Shown: piece after piece, positions 1 through 6,478 of the stretch | Numbering within the stretch: position 1 is the stretch's first letter | How the letters are laid out: every line of letters begins with the position of its first letter | Source: an uncultured Bacillota bacterium | Lineage (GTDB): Bacteria > Bacillota > Clostridia > Peptostreptococcales > Anaerovoracaceae | Assembly: GCA_946546075.1 (NCBI GenBank) | Contig: CAMNNV010000073.1 | Span: 1 to 6,478 of the forward strand | Direction of reading: 5' to 3' | Length of the DNA: 6,478 nt | The notes under the pieces: model-generated | Database searches by the model: none | What the model saw: the letters and a program-made list of their open reading frames with translations, nothing else | Told to the model about the DNA's origin: nothing | Position numbers and translations under genes: made by a program

Positions 1-2922
1 CGTATATACCTTGCCCGAAGAGAAGAGCAGAGGATACTGGATGTTAATCTGTTCCTCGTCGAGCACGAGCTTACTAAGAAAGAACTCGACGAGCTGAACG
101 AAAAGAACGCCATCGCCGCGAAACAGCTTGCCGAGACGCAGGCTGCCTACGACGAGACCAGACAGGAATATGACCGTCTGGAAAAAGTCCTGGATGAACT
201 GACCGGATCGATCGACGAACTGCGTGATGATATACAGACCAAGGCCATGCGAAGGCAGGAACTTTCGGGCAGGGTCGACGTCCTGCGTGAGCAGATCGCG
301 GCGGGCGACAGAAACAGCGAGATCTACCGAGCCAGACTCGAAGCCATCGCGGAAGACCTGAAACGCAGAAACGCGGAGAAAGATGCGCTGGAAGAACGCC
401 TCTCCGAAGCACGGGCCGGCCTGAAAAAAGGCGGCGCGATCCTTGCAGATAAAGAAGTCCGCCTTCAGGAGATCCGCGAAAACGCCGCAGAGTGTGAAAA
501 AGCTGTCGAAGAAGGCAAGAACGAGATCATCGAGCTCCTGAATTCCCGCGCCGCGACAAAAGGACAGGCGCAGAGAAACGACGCACTGGTCGAGCAGGTC
601 AACATCCGCAAGGCAGGGATCAGCAAGGAAATCCTCTCACTGAAGAGCGAGGAGGAACAGCTTCTTTCCCAGAAGGCCGCAGCGGAGAAATCCCTCGAGG
701 CAGTCAACCGCCTGATAGGCGACATGACAGCCGAGAGCGAACACCTGCAGGATGAGATTCAGAAGATCCATGACGAACTGAAAAAACAGAACGATAAGAT
801 GGAGATCGGGCAGCGCACCTTCCACCGGGAAGAGTCCAGGCTCGAATCCCTCAGAAACATGGCGGAACGCTATGACGGATACGGCAATTCGATCCGCCGT
901 GTGATGGAGCAGAAAGACAGAGAAAAAGGAATTCTGGGCGTAGTCGCAGACCTCATCCAGGTGGAAAAGGACTACGAGATCGCCATCGAGACCGCGCTGG
1001 GCGGCAGCATACAGAACATCGTCACGGACGATGAGCAGACGGCCAAGCGTATGATCGAATTCCTGAAAAAGAATAGATTCGGAAGAGCCACTTTCCTCCC
1101 CCTGAACAGCATCAACACGCGTCAGGAGTTTGCGGAAAAACGTGCGCTTTCCGAAAAAGGAGCGATCGGCATAGCTTCGACGCTCGTCAAATGCGAGGAC
1201 CGCTTTAACGGACTGGCAAAATATCTGCTGGGACGCATCCTCGTGGTGGACAATATCGATAACGCCATCGCCATAGCACGGAAGTACCGCCACAGTTTCA
1301 GAATGGTCACGTTGGAAGGTGAATCGCTTAACCCGGGCGGCGCCATGACGGGCGGTGCGTTCAAGAACAACAGTAACCTGCTGGGACGTCGAAGAGAGAT
1401 CGAAGATCTGGAAACAAGCATCGATCTTCTAAGGAAGGATATCGCGGTTCTGCAGAAAGAGATCAACGACAACCGCAGCAGGCGAAATGTGCTGCGTGAT
1501 ACGGCGGCCGACCTGCAGGAAAAACTGCGGACACAGTTCGTGGCAAGAAATACTGAAGAGATGAGCATCTCATCTCTGAATGAGAAGCTGCAGGAAGTGA
1601 AGGACGGATACGCAAGGTATCGCCGTGAGCAGGAGGAAGTGAAGACAAGACTTTCCGAACTGAAAGCGGACAACGATCAGGTTGACAAGCTCCTCGAAGC
1701 CTCAAAGAAGGACGAGGAAGAGCTGGAGACCTACATCGACACCCGCATGTCCGAACTCGAAGAGTGGAAGGCCGAGGAGACCCGCATCAGCGAGGAAATC
1801 GGTGAAGCCCGCCTGGAAGTTTCGCAGCAGGAACAGAACGAAAACTTTGCAAAGGAAAACCTGGCGCGTGTGGACAGTGAGATCAACAGTCTTACCGAAG
1901 AAGAAGCACAGATGACCGGGTCGCTCGACAAGAGCCGAACCGATGCGGAGGATCATAAAAAAGAGATCGAACTGCTGATCCAAACGGTCTCTGACTTTGA
2001 GAAGGAAGAGGCCGAATCGAAGCAGAAGCTGGCCGAAAAGCAGAAGGAAAAAGAAGAGCAGACGGCCTCACACAGGCAGTTCTTTGAACGAAGGGATGAG
2101 CTCTCACAGCAGATATCCCTGCTCGACAAAGAGACCTTCCGTCTGCACTCACAGGCCGAAAAACTCGAGGAAAATCAGGAAGCCCGCATCAATTATCTGT
2201 GGGAAGAATACGAGATCACCCCGAGCAGCGCGGCCGAGCTGAAGCGCGAAGGCATGACAGACCGCCGGCAGATGAGAAAGCAGATCGCCGGGATACGCGA
2301 AGAGATCAAAAAGCTTGGCGCGGTCAACGTCAGCGCCATCGAGGAATACAAGGAACTGCAGGAACGGCATACTTTCCTGTCGGGCCAGTACGAGGACCTG
2401 AAAAAGGCTGAGGAGACATTGCGGAACGCCATCCTCGAGCTGGACGAAGGCATGCGGCGTCAATTCACAGCCAAATTCAAGGACATCCAGAGGGAGTTTG
2501 ACAAAGCCTTCAAAGAATTGTTCGGCGGCGGCAAAGGCACCCTGGAGCTGATGGAGGATAAAGATATCCTGGAGGCGGGAATTCAGATCATCTCGCAGCC
2601 GCCCGGAAAGAAACTGCAGAACATGATGCAGCTCTCGGGCGGAGAAAAAGCTCTGACAGCAATAGCGCTTCTTTTCGCCATTCAGAACCTTAAACCTTCA
2701 CCGTTCTGTCTGCTGGACGAGATAGAAGCCGCACTCGACGATTCGAACGTCGGCCGCTTTGCCGGATACCTTCAGAAGTTGACAAAGAATACGCAATTTA
2801 TTATTATAACTCATAGGCGTGGGACGATGAATGCAGCGGACCGGCTATATGGAATAACAATGCAGGAAAAAGGCATTTCCACACTGGTCTCGGTCGACCT
2901 GGTCGAGAACCAGCTGACCTGA
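1..2922 (+). CDS. smc: Chromosome partition/condensin protein SMC, 5'-truncated by the window edge
   Basis: The frame is open from base 1 and gives 973 residues; the ATG at 247 is internal, because residues before it already match the family (YLARREEQRILDVNLFLVE, the head-to-coil junction). Bacterial SMCs have nearly 1,200 residues, so about 200 are missing, including the Walker A P-loop. Visible parts (numbered from base 1): N-terminal coiled-coil arm to about 290, hinge dimerisation domain about 291-455 (GYGNSIRR; GGAMTGG at 446-452), returning coiled-coil arm about 456-770, then the C-terminal ATPase half. That half shows the ABC signature LSGGEK (878-883), Walker B FCLLDEIEAALDD (902-914, with D906 and catalytic E907) and H-loop THRRGTM (937-943). 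The two arms are similar in length, as antiparallel folding requires. SMC dimers with ScpA/ScpB compact and help segregate DNA. All visible catalytic motifs are intact. The product is cytoplasmic and nucleoid-bound. It lies 21 bases upstream of ftsY, and its 3' end appears to hold a promoter. Confidence 0.97.
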   Translation, partial: RIYLARREEQRILDVNLFLVEHELTKKELDELNEKNAIAAKQLAETQAAYDETRQEYDRLEKVLDELTGSIDELRDDIQTKAMRRQELSGRVDVLREQIAAGDRNSEIYRARLEAIAEDLKRRNAEKDALEERLSEARAGLKKGGAILADKEVRLQEIRENAAECEKAVEEGKNEIIELLNSRAATKGQAQRNDALVEQVNIRKAGISKEILSLKSEEEQLLSQKAAAEKSLEAVNRLIGDMTAESEHLQDEIQKIHDELKKQNDKMEIGQRTFHREESRLESLRNMAERYDGYGNSIRRVMEQKDREKGILGVVADLIQVEKDYEIAIETALGGSIQNIVTDDEQTAKRMIEFLKKNRFGRATFLPLNSINTRQEFAEKRALSEKGAIGIASTLVKCEDRFNGLAKYLLGRILVVDNIDNAIAIARKYRHSFRMVTLEGESLNPGGAMTGGAFKNNSNLLGRRREIEDLETSIDLLRKDIAVLQKEINDNRSRRNVLRDTAADLQEKLRTQFVARNTEEMSISSLNEKLQEVKDGYARYRREQEEVKTRLSELKADNDQVDKLLEASKKDEEELETYIDTRMSELEEWKAEETRISEEIGEARLEVSQQEQNENFAKENLARVDSEINSLTEEEAQMTGSLDKSRTDAEDHKKEIELLIQTVSDFEKEEAESKQKLAEKQKEKEEQTASHRQFFERRDELSQQISLLDKETFRLHSQAEKLEENQEARINYLWEEYEITPSSAAELKREGMTDRRQMRKQIAGIREEIKKLGAVNVSAIEEYKELQERHTFLSGQYEDLKKAEETLRNAILELDEGMRRQFTAKFKDIQREFDKAFKELFGGGKGTLELMEDKDILEAGIQIISQPPGKKLQNMMQLSGGEKALTAIALLFAIQNLKPSPFCLLDEIEAALDDSNVGRFAGYLQKLTKNTQFIIITHRRGTMNAADRLYGITMQEKGISTLVSVDLVENQLT
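2779..2807 (+). promoter_or_regulatory. Candidate sigma-A promoter inside the 3' end of smc, upstream of ftsY
   Basis: A perfect -35 hexamer TTGACA (2779-2784) is followed by a 17-base spacer and a -10 hexamer TATTAT (2802-2807, five of six matches to TATAAT). Transcription would start near 2814, about 130 bases before the ftsY start codon. The surrounding bases 2791-2814 are much richer in A and T than the rest of smc. Other TTGACA copies that I saw (1682, 2498, 3227, 3593) lack an acceptable -10 at the right distance. The motif is directly visible; its activity is inferred. It overlaps codons for the H-loop region, so chance within coding sequence is the main alternative. Confidence 0.55.
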
Positions 2923-2932
2923 TTTCCCGCAC

Positions 2933-2937
2933 GGAGG
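2933..2937 (+). promoter_or_regulatory. Shine-Dalgarno site of ftsY
   Basis: GGAGG lies six bases before the ATG at 2944, which is near-ideal spacing. It sits in the 21-base gap after the smc stop codon and fixes the ftsY start. No other in-frame start nearby has such a site. Confidence 0.88.
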
Positions 2938-2943
2938 ATCATC

Positions 2944-4035
2944 ATGGCAGAAGAGAAAGTTGGCTTTTTTAAACGGCTTGTCAAAGGTCTGAGCAAGACA
3001 AGGGACAATATCGTGGCAGGGTTCGACTCGATCTTTCTCGGATACGAAGTCATCGACGATGATTTTTACGAGGAGCTCGAAGAGATCCTGATCATGGGTG
3101 ATATCGGCATAAACGCCACCACCTCGATCCTGGAAAATCTGAAGGAGAAGGTGGAGGAGCAGCATATCAGACGTCCGGTGGAATGCAAGCAGCTGCTGAT
3201 CAGCAGTATCAAAGATCAGATGCGTGTTGACAGCACCGAGTACGAGTTTGAAAACCGCAAATCGGTCATTCTGGTCATCGGCGTGAACGGCGTGGGCAAA
3301 ACGACATCGGTCGGTAAGCTGGCAGGCATGCTGAAGGATCAGGGCAAGCGTGTGATCATGGCTGCGGCGGATACTTTCCGTGCGGCGGCCGGTGAGCAGC
3401 TGACCGAGTGGGCACACCGTGCCGGCGTAGAGATCATCGGCGGACAGGAGGGGGCAGACCCCGCCTCTGTCGTGTACGATGCGGTGGCAGCGGCTAAGGC
3501 CCGTAATGCGGATGTGCTGATCTGCGACACGGCGGGACGCCTTCATAATAAGAAGAATCTCATGGAAGAGCTTCGAAAGATATACCGTATTCTTGACAAG
3601 GAATACCCCGAAGCTTATCTGGAGACGCTGGTCGTCCTGGACGGTACGACCGGACAGAACGCACTTGCCCAGGCAAGGCAGTTCGCCGAGGTGGCGAATG
3701 TGAGCGGCATTATCCTTACCAAGCTTGACGGAACAGCCAAGGGCGGAATCGCCATCGCTATTCAGTCCGAGCTGGATATTCCGGTTAAATATATCGGCGT
3801 CGGCGAGAAGATCGACGACCTGCAGAAGTTCGATGCAGACGCGTTTGTCAATGCGCTGTTCGGCATAGAACCCGAGGAGGATGAAGGCGCATCCGGAGCC
3901 GAGGAGACATCGGGCGAAGAGACTGAGACGCCGAAAGAAGAGAAGAAAGAGGAGAACGGAGGCTGGACCATGTTTACCTGGGCGGCCGACGAGGATGATG
4001 AAAACGCATACAGCGAATTTAACTGGCCCGATTAA
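2944..4035 (+). CDS. ftsY: Signal recognition particle receptor FtsY (SRP GTPase) with acidic C-terminal tail
   Basis: This complete 363-residue SRP-family GTPase is the membrane-associated receptor that pairs with Ffh to hand ribosomes making membrane proteins to the Sec translocon. The N domain (about 1-100) opens with a short amphipathic segment (GFFKRLVKGLSKTRDNI) and contains ELEEILIMGDIG. The G domain follows: G1 GVNGVGKTT (113-121), G2 DTFRAAA (143-149), the insertion box region, G3 DTAGR (195-199), G4 TKLD (259-262) followed by GTAKGG, and the closing GVGEKIDDLQKFD (285-297) typical of FtsY. All nucleotide-binding motifs are intact. There is no methionine-rich M domain, which rules out Ffh. 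Residues 308-363 form an acidic tail (21 Asp/Glu and 3 Lys) ending in an aromatic-rich segment; this is odd, since the acidic A domain of FtsY is normally N-terminal. The start is set by the GGAGG site. It is probably co-transcribed with smc and leuS, and may also be read from the promoter inside smc. Confidence 0.97.
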   Translation: MAEEKVGFFKRLVKGLSKTRDNIVAGFDSIFLGYEVIDDDFYEELEEILIMGDIGINATTSILENLKEKVEEQHIRRPVECKQLLISSIKDQMRVDSTEYEFENRKSVILVIGVNGVGKTTSVGKLAGMLKDQGKRVIMAAADTFRAAAGEQLTEWAHRAGVEIIGGQEGADPASVVYDAVAAAKARNADVLICDTAGRLHNKKNLMEELRKIYRILDKEYPEAYLETLVVLDGTTGQNALAQARQFAEVANVSGIILTKLDGTAKGGIAIAIQSELDIPVKYIGVGEKIDDLQKFDADAFVNALFGIEPEEDEGASGAEETSGEETETPKEEKKEENGGWTMFTWAADEDDENAYSEFNWPD

Positions 4036-4062
4036 GTCGCAGCCGGTTTGAGAGGAAGAGAC

Positions 4063-4068
4063 AGGAGG
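4063..4068 (+). promoter_or_regulatory. Shine-Dalgarno site of leuS, long spacing
   Basis: A full AGGAGG consensus lies 11 bases before the ATG at 4080, somewhat longer than the usual 5-9. The codons between the two (aca, aaa, gac) offer no closer in-frame start, and the protein from 4080 begins as LeuRS proteins usually do, so the start stands. The 44-base gap between ftsY and leuS holds nothing else recognisable: no terminator hairpin and no leader RNA. Confidence 0.82.
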
Positions 4069-4079
4069 ATACAAAAGAC

Positions 4080-6478
4080 ATGGCTGTACCGTACAACCAC
4101 AAAGCCATTGAAGCAAAATGGCGCGTGAACTGGGAAAAGAACCCGGTCAATGTAAACGATGGAAAGAAACCCAAATATTACTGCCTGGATATGTTTCCGT
4201 ATCCGTCCGGCAACGGACTTCACGTGGGACACTGGAGAGGCTATGTCATTTCGGATGTCTGGAGCCGTTACAAAATGCTTCAGGGCTATTATCTGATCCA
4301 TCCGATGGGCTGGGACGCATTCGGTCTTCCGGCTGAGAACTACGCCATCAAGATGGGCGTGCATCCGGCTATCTCTACCGCTCAGAATGTAAAGAATATC
4401 AAAAAGCAGATCAACGACATCGCCGCGATCTACGACTGGGATATGGAAGTCAACACGACCGATCCCGAATTCTACAAATGGACACAGTGGATCTTTGTGA
4501 AGATGTTCAAAGCAGGCCTTGCTTACGAGAAGGAATTCCCGATCAACTGGTGTCCGTCCTGCAAGACCGGTCTTGCCAACGAAGAAGTGGTGAACGGCGT
4601 CTGCGAGCGCTGCGGTTCACCGGTCACCAAGAAGAACCTTCGCCAGTGGATGCTCCGTATCACCAAGTATGCGGACAGACTGCTGAACGACCTCGACAAG
4701 CTCGACTGGCCCGAGAAGGTCAAAAAGATGCAGACAGACTGGATCGGCAAATCCTACGGTGCCGAGGTTGAGTTCCCGGTATACGGACGCGATGAGAAGA
4801 TCACCGTCTACACCACACGTCCCGACACCTTGTTCGGTGCGACTTTTATGGTCCTTGCTCCCGAGCATGCTCTGGCAGCTTCCCTCGCAACGGATGAGAC
4901 CCGTGAGGCAGTCGAGAAGTATATCTACGATGCTTCGATGAAGTCCAACGTCGACCGTCTGCAGGATAAAGAAAAGACAGGTGTGTTCACCGGCAGCTAT
5001 GCGGTGAATCCGATGAACGGAGAGAAGATCCCGATCTGGCTTTCCGACTATGTACTGGCCGACTACGGTACCGGTGCCATCATGTGCGTGCCGGCACACG
5101 ACGACCGTGACTTTGAGTTTGCGACCAAGTTCAATATCCCGATCATCCAGGTCATCGCAAAAGATGGCAAAGAGATCGAGAATATGACCGAGGCATATAC
5201 AGACGCCGTGGGTACCATGATCAACTCCGGTGAGTGGAACGGAATGGAATCCGCAGTCCTCAAGAAAGAAGCTCCGATGATCATTGAGGAGAGAGGACTC
5301 GGCAAGAAGACTACCAATTATAAACTGCGTGACTGGGTATTCTCCCGTCAGAGATACTGGGGCGAGCCCATCCCGATCATCCATTGCCCGAAGTGCGGCA
5401 ATGTTCCGGTTCCCGAAGATCAGCTTCCGCTGACTCTGCCCGAGGTCGAGAGCTATCAGCCGACAGGCACCGGCGAATCACCGCTGGCCGCCATCGACGA
5501 GTGGGTCAACACCACCTGCCCGTGCTGCGGTTCTCCGGCTAAGAGAGAGACCAACACCATGCCGCAGTGGGCCGGTTCTTCCTGGTACTTCCTGCGCTAC
5601 GTGGACAACAAGAATACAGAGGAGCTTGTTTCCCGCGAGAAGGCCGATAAATATCTTCCGGTGGACATGTACATCGGCGGTGTTGAGCACGCGGTGCTGC
5701 ATTTGCTTTATTCCAGATTCTACACCAAGTTCCTGTGTGATATCGGCGCGATCGACTTCGACGAGCCGTTCACCAAGCTGTTCAACCAGGGTATGATCAC
5801 CGGCAAGAACGGTATCAAGATGAGTAAATCCAAAGGAAACGTGGTTTCTCCGGATGATCTTGTCGAGGACTACGGCTGTGACTCGCTGCGTATGTACGAG
5901 CTGTTCGTAGGTCCGCCCGAACTGGACGCCGAGTGGGACGACAGAGGAATCGACGGTGTTTCCCGCTTCCTGAAGAGATTCTGGAATCTGGCTGTCACAA
6001 GTATCGAGAAGGATGTTCCGGAAACCAAAGAGATGGTCAAGATCCGCCATCAGCTGGTGCACTGCATCACCGAGCGTCTCGAGAGCTTCAGCCTGAATAC
6101 CGTTATCTCCGGCTTTATGGAGTACAACAACAAGCTGATCGACCTCGCCAAGAACAGTGACGGCGCCGTCGACAAAGAGACTATCTCCACCTTCGTGGTG
6201 CTTCTGGCACCCTTCGCACCGCACATCGCCGAGGAACTCTGGGAGATGCTGGGTAATAAAGACAGCGTGTTCCATACAACCTGGCCGGTGTACGACGAAG
6301 AGAAGATGAAAGACGACGAGATCCAGGTTCCGGTACAGATCAACGGCAAGACCCGTCTGGTCATCAGCATTCCCGCCGACTCCTCCAAAGAGGATGCGAT
6401 CAAGGCCGGCAAAGAGGCTGTGGCTGATAAGCTCACGGGGAATATCGTGAAAGAGATTTATGTGCCGAAGAAGATCAT
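4080..6478 (+). CDS. leuS: Leucyl-tRNA synthetase, 3' end cut by the window edge
   Basis: This class I aminoacyl-tRNA synthetase charges tRNA-Leu with leucine in the cytoplasm. 799 codons are visible and no stop is reached; Gram-positive LeuRS proteins have about 805 residues and often end soon after KEIYVP, so only a few residues are probably missing. Landmarks: catalytic HIGH-type motif HVGH (48-51), GWDAFGLPAE (77-86), first zinc module CPSC...CERC (C158, C161, C175, C178), the CP1 editing domain with threonine-rich TTRPDT (245-250) and VPAHDDRDFEFA containing D341 and D344 (the conserved aspartate pair), second zinc module (C436, C439, C480, C483; C482 is an extra cysteine), QWAGSSWYFLRY, VDMYIGGVEHAVLHLLYSRF, and KMSKS (580-584). 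Only a few residues separate QGM from KMSKS, so the large leucine-specific insert of E. coli LeuRS is absent, as in Bacillus. An anticodon-binding domain and C-terminal domain follow. All catalytic and editing motifs look intact. No T-box leader directly precedes the gene. Confidence 0.97.
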   Translation, partial: MAVPYNHKAIEAKWRVNWEKNPVNVNDGKKPKYYCLDMFPYPSGNGLHVGHWRGYVISDVWSRYKMLQGYYLIHPMGWDAFGLPAENYAIKMGVHPAISTAQNVKNIKKQINDIAAIYDWDMEVNTTDPEFYKWTQWIFVKMFKAGLAYEKEFPINWCPSCKTGLANEEVVNGVCERCGSPVTKKNLRQWMLRITKYADRLLNDLDKLDWPEKVKKMQTDWIGKSYGAEVEFPVYGRDEKITVYTTRPDTLFGATFMVLAPEHALAASLATDETREAVEKYIYDASMKSNVDRLQDKEKTGVFTGSYAVNPMNGEKIPIWLSDYVLADYGTGAIMCVPAHDDRDFEFATKFNIPIIQVIAKDGKEIENMTEAYTDAVGTMINSGEWNGMESAVLKKEAPMIIEERGLGKKTTNYKLRDWVFSRQRYWGEPIPIIHCPKCGNVPVPEDQLPLTLPEVESYQPTGTGESPLAAIDEWVNTTCPCCGSPAKRETNTMPQWAGSSWYFLRYVDNKNTEELVSREKADKYLPVDMYIGGVEHAVLHLLYSRFYTKFLCDIGAIDFDEPFTKLFNQGMITGKNGIKMSKSKGNVVSPDDLVEDYGCDSLRMYELFVGPPELDAEWDDRGIDGVSRFLKRFWNLAVTSIEKDVPETKEMVKIRHQLVHCITERLESFSLNTVISGFMEYNNKLIDLAKNSDGAVDKETISTFVVLLAPFAPHIAEELWEMLGNKDSVFHTTWPVYDEEKMKDDEIQVPVQINGKTRLVISIPADSSKEDAIKAGKEAVADKLTGNIVKEIYVPKKI

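Noticed and set aside
247..249. ATG as a start codon of smc
   Set aside because: The frame is open upstream to base 1 and the residues encoded there match the SMC head-to-coil junction, so the true start lies before the window.
2498..2526. TTGACA in smc as a promoter -35
   Set aside because: The corresponding -10 position reads TTCGGC, which is not promoter-like. The same failure applies to the copies at 1682 and 3227.
2923..2943. Terminator between smc and ftsY
   Set aside because: Only 21 bases, with no inverted repeat and no T run.
2965..2973. T6A3 run as a programmed frameshift site near the start of ftsY
   Set aside because: The codons are ttt ttt aaa, which is not the X XXY YYZ phase of a -1 site, and a -1 shift would meet TAA at once. 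It encodes FFK of the normal N-terminal helix.
3593..3621. Possible promoter in ftsY starting with TTGACA
   Set aside because: The base string at 17 bases spacing is TATCTG, which lacks the key A and T of the -10 hexamer, and there is no local AT-rich patch.
2845..4116. Long open frame of 423 codons on the minus strand across ftsY
   Set aside because: The plus strand carries a full FtsY with every GTPase motif in the same place. The antisense translation has no recognisable domain, and such frames arise when biased codon use on the sense strand avoids the codons that read as stops on the other strand.
4617..6275. Minus-strand open frames of 255 and 265 codons across leuS
   Set aside because: They lie wholly within a well-conserved LeuRS coding region and resemble no known protein; they are codon-bias shadows.

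Overview
The window is a compact, gap-free stretch of bacterial chromosome holding three same-strand (+) genes: the 3' part of smc (chromosome condensin ATPase), a complete ftsY (SRP receptor GTPase) and almost all of leuS (leucyl-tRNA synthetase). The smc-ftsY adjacency, the strong AGGAGG-type ribosome binding sites, the short Gram-positive form of LeuRS with two CxxC...CxxC zinc modules, and an SMC C-terminus of the kind seen in Clostridia all suggest a member of the Firmicutes (Bacillota), most likely class Clostridia. Base composition looks slightly above 50% GC by eye. I cannot name the genus from the sequence alone.

Layout: 1-2922 is smc, open from the first base and lacking roughly the first 200 residues (N-terminal ATPase half with Walker A). 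A 21-base gap with a Shine-Dalgarno site leads to ftsY (2944-4035). A 44-base gap with a second strong Shine-Dalgarno site leads to leuS (4080 to the window end), which runs off the edge probably only a few residues before its stop. No terminator is visible in either gap, so the three genes look like one transcription unit. No RNA genes, mobile elements, CRISPR arrays or substantial DNA repeats were seen, and no stretch over 300 bases lacks a gene.

All three genes serve core processes: chromosome organisation, co-translational membrane targeting and leucine charging. SMC and FtsY proteins are not known to work together directly; their linkage is a conserved gene-order feature of Gram-positive bacteria. 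The window contains no obviously new system. The points worth a second look are: (1) a near-consensus sigma-70/sigma-A promoter (TTGACA, 17 bp, TATTAT) embedded in the last codons of smc, in an AT-rich patch with atypical codons, positioned to drive ftsY and leuS; (2) an unusual FtsY architecture, with a very short N-terminus and a 56-residue acidic C-terminal tail ending in a duplicated aromatic motif (WTMFTW and YSEFNW, 15 residues apart); (3) leuS following ftsY where ylxM-ffh might be expected, with no room for a T-box leader directly upstream.
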